In this document: positions 1 through 8,246 of the stretch, piece by piece
How positions within the stretch are numbered: position 1 is the stretch's first letter
How the letters are laid out: each line of letters begins with the position of its first letter
Origin: Naasia sp.
Lineage (GTDB): Bacteria; Actinomycetota; Actinomycetes; Actinomycetales; Microbacteriaceae
Direction of reading: 5' to 3'
Assembly: GCA_025463675.1 (NCBI GenBank)
Contig: JAODAX010000079.1
Coordinates: forward strand, 1-35,727
Length of the DNA: 35,727 bases
Notes under the pieces: generated by a model
What the model saw: only the letters and a program-made list of their open reading frames with translations
Databases searched by the model: none
Told to the model about the DNA's origin: nothing
Position numbers and translations under genes: made by a program

Positions 1-783
1 CCCGCCGCGCGCGCGGGCACGACCATCGCGCAGGCCGGCGTCCCGGCCGGCCTCGTCGTCGGCCCGGGGGCGGGCGACAACGCGGGCGGCGCGCTCGGGC
101 TCGGGGCTCGGCCCGGCGACGTCGTCGTCTCGATCGGCACCAGCGGAACGGTCTTCGCCGTCACGGGCACCGCGACGGCCGATCCCGCCGGCACGGTGGC
201 GGGCTTCGCGAGCGCCAGCGGCGAGTCCCTGCCGCTCGTCGCCACCCTCAACGCCGCACGGATCCTGGACGCGACCGCGCGCCTGCTCGGCGTCGACCAC
301 ACCGAGCTCGGCCGGCTCGCCCTGGCGGCGGAGGCGGGAGCCGACGGACTCGTCCTCGTGCCGTACTTCGAGGGTGAGCGCACCCCCAACCTGCCGGACG
401 CGAATGCGAGCCTGCACGGCATGACGCTGAGCTCGACCACCCGCGAGAATCTGGCGCGCGCGGCGTTCGAGGGTCTGCTGTGCGGCCTCGCCGCCGGGCT
501 CGACGCCGTGGTCGCGCAGGGCGTGACCGCGGAGCGGCTCCTGCTCATCGGCGGCGCTGCGCAGAACCCGGCGGCCGCCGCCATCGCGGCCCACGTCTTC
601 GCCCAGCCGGTGACCATCCCGGCCCCCGGCGAATACGTGGCGGGCGGCGCGGCCGTGCAGGCCGCGTGGGCGCTCAGCGGCACCCGGCCCGAATGGCCGG
701 TCGAGATGGTCGCGGAGCCCGCGCCGGATCACCGCCCGGAGATCCGCGCCCAGTACGCGGCGGCAGCGGCCATGCACGCCTGA
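1..783 (+). CDS. xylB: Xylulokinase, C-terminal part (5' end outside window)
   Basis: FGGY-family sugar kinase that phosphorylates D-xylulose to xylulose 5-phosphate in the cytoplasm. About 260 C-terminal residues are visible; the frame is open from base 1 and ends in TGA at 781-783. The start of the visible part carries [11 protein letters not shown], with the FGGY catalytic aspartate context, followed by [10 protein letters not shown] of the ATP-binding half. Further on are [15 protein letters not shown] and [11 protein letters not shown], which match the C-terminal actin-like domain of xylulokinases. The gene converges on metB with only nine bases between the stops, and no terminator is visible. 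An in-frame GTG at 196 is an internal codon, not the start. The xylulokinase assignment is family knowledge; a related pentulose or hexulose kinase cannot be fully excluded without the N-terminus. Confidence 0.85.
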   Translation, partial: PAARAGTTIAQAGVPAGLVVGPGAGDNAGGALGLGARPGDVVVSIGTSGTVFAVTGTATADPAGTVAGFASASGESLPLVATLNAARILDATARLLGVDHTELGRLALAAEAGADGLVLVPYFEGERTPNLPDANASLHGMTLSSTTRENLARAAFEGLLCGLAAGLDAVVAQGVTAERLLLIGGAAQNPAAAAIAAHVFAQPVTIPAPGEYVAGGAAVQAAWALSGTRPEWPVEMVAEPAPDHRPEIRAQYAAAAAMHA

Positions 784-792
784 GCGGCGACC

Positions 793-1941
793 TCAGCGGC
801 GCGGGAGCGCCTGCTCCAGGTCCGCGATGAGGTCGGCCGGGTCCTCGAGGCCGACCGAGAGGCGGACCACGTTCGACGCGATCTCGAGCGGGGTGCCGCG
901 GACGGACGCGTGCGTCATCTCGGACGGGTACCCGATCAGCGACTCGACCCCGCCCAGCGACTCGGCGAGCAGGAACAGCTCGGTGGATTCGGCGAAGCGG
1001 CGTGCCGCCTCGCCCCCGCCCCGCAGCGCGACCGACAGCATGCCGCCGAAGTCACGCATCTGCCGGGTCGCCAGCTCGTGGCCCGGGTGCGTGTCGAGGC
1101 CCGCGTAGTAGACGCGCTCCACGTCGGGGTGGCCGACGAAGTGCTCGGCCACGGCGCGCGCGTTCGAGGAGTGCCGGTCCATCCGCACGCCGAGGGTCTT
1201 GATCCCGCGGGTGGTGAGCCACGCCTCGAACGGGGCGAGCACGGCGCCGGCGGCGAACTGGAGGAAGGCGACCTTCTCGGCCAGCTCCTCGTCGCTCGTC
1301 ACGATTGCGCCGCCGAGCACATCGGAGTGACCGCCCAGATACTTGGTCATGGAGTGCACGACGACGTCGGCGCCGAGCGCGAGCGGCTGCTGCAAATAGG
1401 GCGAGGCGAACGTGTTGTCCACGACGACGGTGACGCCGGCGGAACGCCCCACCTCGGCGAGCGCGCCGATGTCGGTGATCTTCATCAGCGGGTTGCTGGG
1501 TGTCTCGACCCAGAGCACCTTGGTGACGCCCGGCCGGATCGCCGCGCGCACTGCGTCCAGATCGCTCATCTCCACGTCGGTCACCTCGACGCCCCACGGT
1601 CCGAGGATCTTGGAGATCAGCCGATGTGTGCCGCCGTACACGTCGTTGCCGAGCACGACGTGGTCGCCGGGCCGGAGCACCGACCGCAGCAGGGCGTCCT
1701 CCGCCGCCAGACCGGAGGAGAAGGCGAGCGCGCGGGTGGCGCCCTCGAGCGCCGCGAGCTGCGTCTGCAGCGCGTCGCGCGTCGGGTTGCCGCTGCGGGC
1801 GTACTCGTAGCCCTGCCGTAGGGCGCCGATCCCGTCCTGCACGAAGGTGGAGGTCTGGAAGATCGGCGGGGTGACCGCGCCGGTCGCGGCGTCCGGCTCC
1901 TGGCCGGCATGGATGGCGCGCGTGTTGAAGCCGTGGGACAC
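793..1941 (-). CDS. metB: Cystathionine gamma-synthase / gamma-lyase family protein
   Basis: PLP-dependent Cys/Met-metabolism enzyme of 382 residues, the usual length for the family. It forms or cleaves cystathionine, linking cysteine and homocysteine. SMTKYLGGHSD contains the Schiff-base lysine (K200), and VVVDNTFASPYLQQPL and SLGGVESLIGYPSEMTHASV are typical family blocks. The start is GTG, preceded by AAAGAGGAA at good spacing. It lies 26 bases downstream of cbs on the same strand, so the two are probably co-transcribed as a transsulfuration operon. Sequence alone does not separate the synthase (acyl-homoserine plus cysteine) from the gamma-lyase. The pairing with cystathionine beta-synthase would favour a role in the homocysteine-to-cysteine direction, although metB is the usual name. 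Confidence 0.9.
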   Translation of the reverse strand: MSHGFNTRAIHAGQEPDAATGAVTPPIFQTSTFVQDGIGALRQGYEYARSGNPTRDALQTQLAALEGATRALAFSSGLAAEDALLRSVLRPGDHVVLGNDVYGGTHRLISKILGPWGVEVTDVEMSDLDAVRAAIRPGVTKVLWVETPSNPLMKITDIGALAEVGRSAGVTVVVDNTFASPYLQQPLALGADVVVHSMTKYLGGHSDVLGGAIVTSDEELAEKVAFLQFAAGAVLAPFEAWLTTRGIKTLGVRMDRHSSNARAVAEHFVGHPDVERVYYAGLDTHPGHELATRQMRDFGGMLSVALRGGGEAARRFAESTELFLLAESLGGVESLIGYPSEMTHASVRGTPLEIASNVVRLSVGLEDPADLIADLEQALPRR

Positions 1942-1967
1942 GGGATTCCTCTTTCGGTGGGGGCCGG

Positions 1968-3332
1968 TCAGACCGACAGGTAGCCGAGCAGGTCGGAGCG
2001 GGTGAGGACGCCGATCGGCTTGCCGCCCTCGGCGACGAGCAGCGCGTCGGAGCTGGCGAGCCCCGAGCGGGCGGCGGCAAGTGGCTCGCCGGCGCCGATC
2101 AGTGCCAGCGGGGCCCCGAGCACGCTCGACACGGTGTCGTCGAGGCTCGCGGCGCCGCTGAAGACCGCGTCCAGCAGCTCCCGCTCGCTGACCGCGCCGA
2201 GCACCTCGCCGAGGACGACGGGCGGCTTCGCGGTGAGCACGAGCAGCTGCGAGACGCCGAACTCGCGCATAGTGCCGATCGCCTCGCGGATGGTCGAGGC
2301 GGGGGGCGCGTAGACCAGGTCGGGAAGCGGCCCGCTCTTGGCCTGCAGCGCGTCCGCGACGGTGCGGTCCTCGCCGGCCGTCTCGAAGCCGTGCGAGCGC
2401 ATCCAGCCGTCGTTGAAGATCTTGCCGAGGTAGCCGCGTCCGCCATCAGGCAGCAGGACGACGACCACCGCATCCGTGGGCAGGTCGGCCGCCGCCTTGA
2501 GGGCGACCGACACGGCGAGGCCGCTCGAGCCGCCAACGAGCAGGCCCTCCTCGCGCGCGAGTCGCAGCGTAAGAGCGAAGGACTCGGCGTCGGAGGAGGC
2601 GATGACGCGGTCCACCACGGAGGGGTCGTAGGCGCTCGGCCAGAAGTCCTCGCCGACGCCCTCCACGAGATAGGGCCGACCGGTGCCCCCGGAGTAGACC
2701 GAACCCTCCGGGTCGGCGCCGATGATCTGCACCGCGCCGCCGGAGACCTCCTTGAGGTAGCGCCCGACGCCGCTGATGGTGCCCCCGGTGCCGACGCCGG
2801 CGACGAAGTGGGTGACCTTCCCGTCGGTGTCCCGCCAGATCTCCGGCCCCGTCGTCTCGTAGTGCGACAGCGGGCCGTTGGGGTTGGAGTACTGATCGGG
2901 CTTGAAGGCGCCGGGGATCTCGCGCGCCAGCCGGTCGGAGACGCTGTAGTAGGAGCTCGGGTCGTCGGGGGCGACCGAGGTCGGCGTCACCACCACCTCG
3001 GCACCGTAGGCGCGCAGCACGTTGCGCTTGTCCTCGCCCACCTTGTCCGGGACGACGAACACGCAGCGGTAGCCGCGCTGCTGTGCCACGAGGGCGAGGC
3101 CGACTCCGGTGTTTCCGGAGGTCGGCTCGACGATGGTGCCGCCCGGCTGCAGCAGGCCCCGCGCCTCCGCGTCGTCGATGATCTTCGCGGCGATGCGGTC
3201 CTTGCTGGAGCCGCCCGGGTTCAGGTACTCGACCTTGGCGAGAACCGTCGGGGCGACGCCGGCCGCGACGCCGCCGAGCTTCACGAGCGGCGTGTTGCCG
3301 ATGAGATCCAGGATGGTGGACGCGTACTTCAT
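1968..3332 (-). CDS. cbs: Cystathionine beta-synthase with C-terminal CBS domains
   Basis: PLP enzyme of 454 residues that condenses serine (or O-acetylserine) with homocysteine to give cystathionine. The N-terminal fold-type-II domain begins MKYASTILDLIGNTPLVKL. The PLP lysine is K44 in NPGGSSKDR, the substrate loop is EPTSGNTGVGLA, and the phosphate loop is GVGTGGTISGVG. Roughly residues 335-454 form a tandem CBS-domain module ending in GVLTRSDLLGYLSV. This module separates it from plain cysteine synthase CysK. An upstream ATG at 3362 is in frame, but the ATG at 3332 is preceded by AGAAG at proper spacing and gives the family's usual N-terminus. It is the first gene of the pair with metB. 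Confidence 0.92.
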   Translation of the reverse strand: MKYASTILDLIGNTPLVKLGGVAAGVAPTVLAKVEYLNPGGSSKDRIAAKIIDDAEARGLLQPGGTIVEPTSGNTGVGLALVAQQRGYRCVFVVPDKVGEDKRNVLRAYGAEVVVTPTSVAPDDPSSYYSVSDRLAREIPGAFKPDQYSNPNGPLSHYETTGPEIWRDTDGKVTHFVAGVGTGGTISGVGRYLKEVSGGAVQIIGADPEGSVYSGGTGRPYLVEGVGEDFWPSAYDPSVVDRVIASSDAESFALTLRLAREEGLLVGGSSGLAVSVALKAAADLPTDAVVVVLLPDGGRGYLGKIFNDGWMRSHGFETAGEDRTVADALQAKSGPLPDLVYAPPASTIREAIGTMREFGVSQLLVLTAKPPVVLGEVLGAVSERELLDAVFSGAASLDDTVSSVLGAPLALIGAGEPLAAARSGLASSDALLVAEGGKPIGVLTRSDLLGYLSV

Positions 3333-3461
3333 GTGTTCGCTTCTTCTGTTACGGCCCCGCATCCGGCGGGGGCAAGGTGGACGGGCGTCGGGTCAGCGAC
3401 AGCGACACGTCAGGCGGAACACGGCACGATCCTATCCACATGGCGGGAGCCGCGCGAACGG

Positions 3462-5366
3462 TTACGCGGACTGCTGCGCGGTCAGGCGCGCGAAGAGCCC
3501 GCCGCGGCTCGCGAGTTCCGCGGCGGTGCCGCTCTCGACGATCCGGCCGCGCTCGACGACGTGGATGACGTCGGCTCCGGCCACCGTGGACAGGCGGTGC
3601 GCGATGGCGATGGTGGTGCGGCCACGCGAGGCGGTGTCGAGGGCCGCCTGCACGGCACGCTCGGAGAGGGAGTCGAGTGCACTCGTCGCCTCGTCGAGGA
3701 TGAGGACGGCGGGGTCCTTGAGGATCACCCGGGCGATCGCCACGCGCTGCTTCTCGCCGCCGGAGAGCCGGTAGCCGCGCTCCCCCACCACGGTGTCGTA
3801 GCCCTCGGGGAACGACTCGATCGTCTCGGCGATGTTGGCGAGTTCGGCCGCATGCGCGAGCTCCTCGTCGGTGGCGTCCGGCTTCGCGTAGCGGAGGTTG
3901 TCGCGGATCGAGGCGTGGAAGAGGTAGGTCTCCTGGCTGACGATGCCGATCTGCTCACGCAGCGACTCCTGGGTCAGGTCGCGCACGTCGGAGCCGGCGA
4001 AGAGGACCGCGCCCGCGCTGACGTCGTAGAGCCGCGGGATCAGATACGAGATGGTGGTCTTGCCGGCGCCCGACGGTCCGACGAAGGCGGCGAACTGGGC
4101 GGGCTCGATGCGGAACGAGACACGATCGAGCGTGGGGCGCTCGTTTCCGGCTACCCCCGGGTAGCGGAAGACGACGTCTCGGAACTCGACGGCGCCGAGC
4201 CGCGGGGTCGCAGAGGCGTCCTGGCGGGCGACCGCATCCGCGGCGGGCACCGGCGCCCCGAGGGGCGCGCCCGCGCGGAGCCGCGTTGCGCCGTCCCGGT
4301 CCCCGATGGCGGGCACCAGGTCGAAGTATTCGAAGATGCGCGCGAAGAGCGCCCCGGAGGTCTGCAGGTCGAGCGCCACCCGCATGAGCCCGAGCAGCGG
4401 CCACATGAGGCGCGCCTGCACGGTGGTGAACGCAACGATCGTGCCGGGCGTGATGGCGGCGCCGCCCTGGATGAGGTACGCCGAGAGCAGGTAGACGAGG
4501 GCCGGCACCACGGACAGGAAGATCGAGACGAAGGCGAAGAAGCCCTGCCCGCTCATCGCCTGGCGGACCTGGAGCCCGATCTGTCGGCGGTTCTCGGCGG
4601 CATAGCGCTCGTTCTCGGCCGCCTCCTGCCCGAAGCTCTTCGCGAGCAGCACGCCGGAGACGCTGAGCGCCTCCTGCGTGATCGCCGTCATCTCGGACAG
4701 CGACTCCTGGGTCTGGGTCGCGATCCTCGCCCGGATGCGGCCGACCCGGCGCTGCGCGAAGGCGAGAGCCGGCAGCAGCACCACGGCGACGAGGGTCAGC
4801 TGCCAGCTGAGCAGCAGCATCGCCACGAACGCGGCGATCACGGTGACGACGTTGCCGATGACGCTCGAGATCGTGTTGTTGAGCACCCCGGCGACGCCGC
4901 CGACGTCGTTGGCGAGCCGTGACTGGATGATGCCCGTCTTGGTGCGGGTGAAGAAGCCGAGCTCCATGGCCTGCAGGTGGCGGAAGAGATCCACGCGCAT
5001 AGTGCCCATGACCTTGTTGCCCACGCTCGAGGTGAGGTAGCTCTGCCACACGCCGAGTCCGGCGGAGAGCACCCACACGAGGATCATCAGCGCCACCAGC
5101 TCGACGAGCACGGGGATGTCCGGCCCGCCGGCCGGGAAGAGCCCGCGGTCGAACGCCTGCTGGGTGAGCAACGGGGGCACGACCGTGAGGGCCGCGTCGA
5201 TCAGCACCAGACCGATGGTGAGGACCAGCGCGGCCTTGTGCGGCGCGAAGAGCCGGCCGATGCGGCGGAGCAGGTGGTCGATTCGCGGGGCGGCGGCGAT
5301 CGCGGCCCGCTGCGACTCCTCGTCGCGGGGGCCGATGGCGCGGCCCGGCCGCCCGGCAATGCTCAC
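3462..5366 (-). CDS. ABC exporter half-transporter (fused permease and ATPase)
   Basis: 634-residue type IV (MsbA/LmrA-like) ABC exporter half-transporter, expected to homodimerise in the cytoplasmic membrane. The first ~340 residues hold six membrane segments (for example LVLTIGLVLIDAALTVVPPLL). A variable linker follows, then a complete ATPase domain: Walker A GPSGAGKTT (K436), signature LSGGEKQRVAIAR, Walker B VLILDEATSALD (D558, E559) and the H-loop in IAIAHRLSTV. All catalytic residues are intact, unlike the exporter pair at 27273-30786. The start is GTG with no convincing Shine-Dalgarno sequence; no closer ATG would keep the first membrane segment. The substrate cannot be read from sequence; drug or lipid export is family knowledge only. 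An operator-like region lies upstream at 5477-5508. Confidence 0.88.
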   Translation of the reverse strand: MSIAGRPGRAIGPRDEESQRAAIAAAPRIDHLLRRIGRLFAPHKAALVLTIGLVLIDAALTVVPPLLTQQAFDRGLFPAGGPDIPVLVELVALMILVWVLSAGLGVWQSYLTSSVGNKVMGTMRVDLFRHLQAMELGFFTRTKTGIIQSRLANDVGGVAGVLNNTISSVIGNVVTVIAAFVAMLLLSWQLTLVAVVLLPALAFAQRRVGRIRARIATQTQESLSEMTAITQEALSVSGVLLAKSFGQEAAENERYAAENRRQIGLQVRQAMSGQGFFAFVSIFLSVVPALVYLLSAYLIQGGAAITPGTIVAFTTVQARLMWPLLGLMRVALDLQTSGALFARIFEYFDLVPAIGDRDGATRLRAGAPLGAPVPAADAVARQDASATPRLGAVEFRDVVFRYPGVAGNERPTLDRVSFRIEPAQFAAFVGPSGAGKTTISYLIPRLYDVSAGAVLFAGSDVRDLTQESLREQIGIVSQETYLFHASIRDNLRYAKPDATDEELAHAAELANIAETIESFPEGYDTVVGERGYRLSGGEKQRVAIARVILKDPAVLILDEATSALDSLSERAVQAALDTASRGRTTIAIAHRLSTVAGADVIHVVERGRIVESGTAAELASRGGLFARLTAQQSA

Positions 5367-5476
5367 CTGAGGAGCCTACGTCGAGCCGCCCACCGCGTCG
5401 GCCGCGGGAGGGTCGGCACACAGGGTTCTCCGGTCAGCGGAGCCGCCTCTCGCCGTGGGATCGCACCCCGTCCAGC

Positions 5477-5508
5477 GCGATAGGCGACGATATATCGCTG
5501 ACTATCGC
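5477..5508. promoter_or_regulatory. Operator-like inverted repeat between exporter and oxidoreductase genes
   Basis: GCGATAG (5477-5483) and CTATCGC (5502-5508) form a perfect 7-bp inverted repeat. Between them lies the 10-bp palindrome CGATATATCG (5488-5497), and TATCGC is repeated at 5493 and 5503. The site stands about 110 bases upstream of the leftward ABC exporter gene, in an otherwise GC-rich gap. It is probably a repressor site, for example of a TetR-, GntR- or PadR-type exporter regulator; the protein is not identified. Confidence 0.4.
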
Positions 5509-5573
5509 CACACAAGCACTTTGTGCCGGAGGTCTCCGCCGGACGCGGGTTGGCCGTGCGCCGGCCGAAGAAC

Positions 5574-5635
5574 TGGACCTCTCCGGGGAGCAGAAGTTAT
5601 GGTTCCAGCACGGCGCCGGACTGGCATCGTTCCCA
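5574..5635 (+). promoter_or_regulatory. Predicted promoter and LacI-type operator of the oxidoreductase pair
   Basis: A weak promoter, TGGACC (5574-5579) and TATGGT (5598-5603) with an 18-base spacer, is followed by TGGCATCGTTCCCA at 5622-5635. That 14-mer differs by one base from the core of the site at 12574-12587. Its place just downstream of the -10 box fits repression. The promoter boxes are a guess; the operator similarity is direct observation. Confidence 0.4.
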
Positions 5636-5663
5636 CATTACCTCTTCCGAACTTGGAGCACTG

Positions 5664-6677
5664 TTGCCCCAATCTCTGTCTCTGGGCCTACTGGGCTTCT
5701 GGCACGTCCACGCCCCGGACTACGCCGAGCAGGTCGCCGGGCTCGACACGGCGACCATCGCGGTGGCCTGGGACGACGACGAGGACCGCGGCCGGGCCGG
5801 CGCTGCCGAGCTCGGACTGGCCTTCGACCCGGACCTCGACACGCTGCTGGCCCGCGACGACATCGACGGTGTCGTGATCACCACATCGACCGCCGCGCAC
5901 ACCGATGTGATCGGGCGCGCGATCGCCGCCGGCAAGCACGTCTTCACCGAGAAGCTCCTCGCCCCCACCGTCGCCGAGGCCGAGCAGCTCCTGGAAGCCG
6001 CTCGCGATGCGGGCGTCAGCCTGGTGGTGTCGCTGCCCCGGCTCACCGAGGGCCTAACGGCGACGATCGCGCGAGTTCTCGCGGAGGGCGCGCTCGGCGA
6101 CCTCACCTACTTCCGGGTCCGCCTGGCCCACGACGGCTCCGTCGCCGGCTGGCTGCCCGACCGCTTCTACGCGCCGCAGGAAGCGATCGGCGGGGCCCTG
6201 GCGGATCTCGGCTGCCACGCGGTCTACCTCACCCAGCACCTGCTCGGCCCGGTGCCCGAGCAGGTGACCGCCGTCTACAGCAGCATCACCGGGCAGTCGC
6301 TCGAGGACAACGCCGTCGTCACCCTCCGCTACCCCGGCGGCGTGCTCGCCGTGCTCGAAGCGAGCAACGTGACCACCCCAGGCGCCTCGGCGCTCGAGGT
6401 CCGCGGCACCCGGGGCACCCTCGTCTCCGGCTTCGCGGGACGCGGACTGCTCGGCAAGGGCGACGCGTTCGACCCGGAGACCTGGATCGACGTGCCCACC
6501 GACGACGACGAGCCGCTGCCGATCGCGCAGTGGGTGACCGGCATCCTCTCGGGCACACCCGTCGGCTGGACGGCCGCGCCCGCGGTGGAGCTGACCCGGC
6601 TCGTCGACGCAGCGAACCGCGCGGCCGCAGCCGGTCGCACCCTCGACTACTCCTCTCTCTCCACCACCTCCCACTGA
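5664..6677 (+). CDS. Gfo/Idh/MocA-family oxidoreductase (first of two)
   Basis: NAD(P)-dependent sugar or polyol dehydrogenase family, 337 residues. The N-terminal Rossmann segment LGLLGFWHVHAPDYAEQ has the GxxGxxH variant of the nucleotide loop. The catalytic-lysine region reads FTEKLLAPT, so the usual EKP motif has leucine instead of proline. The C-terminal sheet domain contains GGALADLGCHAVYL. I chose the TTG at 5664 because GGAG stands five bases upstream and the protein then begins just before the Rossmann strand. The frame is open further upstream to an ATG at 5523, but that extension looks non-coding. It is followed after 10 bases by a second family member, so the two form an operon. 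The substrate is unknown; oxidation or epimerisation of a sugar, or 3-keto-glycoside chemistry, are family possibilities. Confidence 0.82.
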   Translation: MPQSLSLGLLGFWHVHAPDYAEQVAGLDTATIAVAWDDDEDRGRAGAAELGLAFDPDLDTLLARDDIDGVVITTSTAAHTDVIGRAIAAGKHVFTEKLLAPTVAEAEQLLEAARDAGVSLVVSLPRLTEGLTATIARVLAEGALGDLTYFRVRLAHDGSVAGWLPDRFYAPQEAIGGALADLGCHAVYLTQHLLGPVPEQVTAVYSSITGQSLEDNAVVTLRYPGGVLAVLEASNVTTPGASALEVRGTRGTLVSGFAGRGLLGKGDAFDPETWIDVPTDDDEPLPIAQWVTGILSGTPVGWTAAPAVELTRLVDAANRAAAAGRTLDYSSLSTTSH

Positions 6678-6687
6678 AGGACGGGCA

Positions 6688-7713
6688 ATGACACACGACG
6701 GACGGATCCGAGTCGGGCTGATCGGGGCCGGCGGCATCGCCGGGGCCCACGTCAAGGGGTACCTGGCGAACCCCGACACGACGCTGCTCGTCGCCGTCGC
6801 CGACCCGGCTGAGGCGAACGCGAAGCGGCGGGCGGAGCTCGCCGGCGCGGCCACCTACACCGGCTACACCGCGATGCTCGCGGAGGCGGACATCGACGCC
6901 GTCGACATCTGCCTTCCCCATCACCTGCACAAGGACGCGATCGTCGCCGCCGCCCGCGCCGGCAAGCACATCCTCTGCGAGAAGCCGCTCTGCCTCAGCG
7001 AGGAGGAGGCGACGGAGGTCCGAGCCGCCGTCAGCGCGGCGGGCGTCACCCTGATGTGCGCGCACAACCAGCTGTTCTCGCCGCCGGTCGCGAAGGCGCT
7101 CGAGCTGATCCGCACCGGCGTGCTCGGCCGCGTCTACGAGGTGCGCACCACCGACAGCTTCTTCAACGACTTCGACCCGACCACGATGGGCTGGCGGGCC
7201 TCGGCCGCGACCAGCGGCGGCGGCGAGCTCATCGACACCGGCTACCACCCCACCTACCTGCTGCTGCAGCTGGCCGGCGGGGTGCCGGTCGAGGTGACCG
7301 CGATGCTCAGCACGCACCGCCTGACATTCATGGAGGGCGAGGACTCGGCCCAGATCCTCGTCCGCTTCGACAACGGCGTGCTCGGCAGCCTCGTCACCAG
7401 CTGGGCGTACGCGCCGTCGACGAACACCGAGCGCTTCTCCGTGGTCGGCGAGCTCGGCTCGCTGCACAGCGACGGCAAGAACCTCTCCTACGCGCTGCGC
7501 AGCGGCGAGCAGGCGACGCTCGCGTTCCCGGCCGTCGACGAGTTCGCCGCCGAGATCGGCCACTTCGCGCGCTCGCTCCTCGACGGCACCCGGCCGCTGC
7601 ACACGGAGAAGGAGGGCATCGAGGTGCTCGGCATCATCCTCGCCGCCTACCGCTCCGCGCGCACCCGGTCGAACGCCGAGGTCCGGGGAGCCGGAGCGCC
7701 CGCGCTCGCCTGA
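6688..7713 (+). CDS. Gfo/Idh/MocA-family oxidoreductase (second of two)
   Basis: 341-residue NAD(P)-dependent oxidoreductase. The dinucleotide loop is GLIGAGGIAGAHVKGY near the N-terminus, the conserved CEKPLCLSEEEA motif carries the catalytic lysine, and GGGELIDTGYHPTYLLLQLAGG lies in the C-terminal domain with the conserved active-site histidine. The ATG is preceded by AAGGACGGG. It is co-transcribed with the oxidoreductase gene just upstream, and the two proteins are only moderately alike, so they may act on successive intermediates or form a mixed enzyme. The LacI-type operator upstream of the pair suggests sugar-induced expression together with the transporter and glycosidase genes further right. 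The exact substrate cannot be assigned. Confidence 0.87.
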   Translation: MTHDGRIRVGLIGAGGIAGAHVKGYLANPDTTLLVAVADPAEANAKRRAELAGAATYTGYTAMLAEADIDAVDICLPHHLHKDAIVAAARAGKHILCEKPLCLSEEEATEVRAAVSAAGVTLMCAHNQLFSPPVAKALELIRTGVLGRVYEVRTTDSFFNDFDPTTMGWRASAATSGGGELIDTGYHPTYLLLQLAGGVPVEVTAMLSTHRLTFMEGEDSAQILVRFDNGVLGSLVTSWAYAPSTNTERFSVVGELGSLHSDGKNLSYALRSGEQATLAFPAVDEFAAEIGHFARSLLDGTRPLHTEKEGIEVLGIILAAYRSARTRSNAEVRGAGAPALA

Positions 7714-7718
7714 CGCGC

Positions 7719-8096
7719 TCAATCCGCGCAACGAGCCAGCTCGTGGGCGAGCCGGTCCGCGGGAAGGATGCGCACCGCAGCCTTCTCCCGGTCGTAGATC
7801 GCCTCCCGGCACTCGGACTTTCCGGTTGCATCCCCGTCGCCCGTGGGATCGGCGACCGGCGCCCCGGCATGGGCACCCGCCCATTCCTCGGCGAGGCGAT
7901 CCGCCGGCCGGCTGAGCGGGAGCCCACCACGGGCGTCCGTCGCGGCGCTGGCCACAGCCGCGGGACCCTGCACCTCGGCCGGACCCGGCACGCCCCCCTG
8001 GCACCCCGCGAGCATCGCTCCCGCGAGCAGTGTCAGGGCCACCGCCGCTCCCCCGCGCCGCGCGCTCGCGCGGATTCCGACACTCCAGCTGTCCAT
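7719..8096 (-). CDS. Small predicted lipoprotein, function unknown
   Basis: 125-residue protein with a lipoprotein signal peptide: basic residues around R9-R14, a hydrophobic stretch VALTLLAGAML and the lipobox LAGC with the modified cysteine at C32. The mature part is Ala/Gly/Pro-rich and then charged, with no domain I recognise. Its C-terminus has two cysteines (SECREAIY and LARCAD) that could form a disulfide. The ATG at 8096 has AGGAAAC just before it; an in-frame ATG at 8144 would put extra residues before the signal peptide and is less likely. It is divergent from the BTAD-nSTAND regulator and shares its promoter region, whose direct repeats sit next to a possible -10 (GAATGT, minus strand, 8141-8146). 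It may be a target or an outside partner of that membrane regulator (inference). Confidence 0.7.
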   Translation of the reverse strand: MDSWSVGIRASARRGGAAVALTLLAGAMLAGCQGGVPGPAEVQGPAAVASAATDARGGLPLSRPADRLAEEWAGAHAGAPVADPTGDGDATGKSECREAIYDREKAAVRILPADRLAHELARCAD

Positions 8097-8155
8097 GTTT
8101 CCTGCCTCTCGTCCGCCCTCCGAACGGAGGATCGAGTACGACATTCCGCCGTCCC

Positions 8156-8195
8156 GGTACTCCTTCCGAGATCACGCGGTACTCGTCCGGTACTC
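8156..8195. promoter_or_regulatory. SARP-type direct repeats on an 11-bp grid
   Basis: The heptamer GGTACTC occurs at 8156-8162, 8178-8184 and 8189-8195, that is with start-to-start steps of 22 and 11 bases. The skipped grid position (8167) has a poor match. Tandem heptamers spaced by 11 or 22 bp are the classic binding pattern of SARP/AfsR winged-helix regulators, and the neighbouring gene at 8247 encodes such a DNA-binding domain. In the leftward direction the last heptamer ends nine bases before a possible -10 of the lipoprotein gene, close to the SARP arrangement. Binding is inferred. Confidence 0.65.
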
Positions 8196-8212
8196 GCCGG
8201 GCGGCGGAGGAG

Positions 8213-8246
8213 TTGACCGGGCCCCCAACCCGCCGCACACTCAGTC
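8213..8246 (+). promoter_or_regulatory. Predicted leaderless promoter of the BTAD-nSTAND gene
   Basis: TTGACC (8213-8218) and CACACT (8236-8241) are separated by 17 bases, and only five bases separate the -10 box from the ATG at 8247. Transcription would begin at or next to the start codon. There is no Shine-Dalgarno sequence before this ATG, which fits a leaderless mRNA as is common in actinobacteria. Confidence 0.45.

Noticed and set aside
3333-3461. SAM or other methionine-related riboswitch upstream of cbs
   Set aside because: No recognisable SAM-riboswitch helices are seen in the 129-base gap; only a weak -10-like TAGGAT.
2391-4922. Long plus-strand open frame opposite cbs and the ABC exporter
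   Set aside because: It runs antisense through two clearly assigned genes, has low-complexity Arg/Gly/Ala-rich translation and no recognisable domain. It is a shadow frame of GC-rich DNA.
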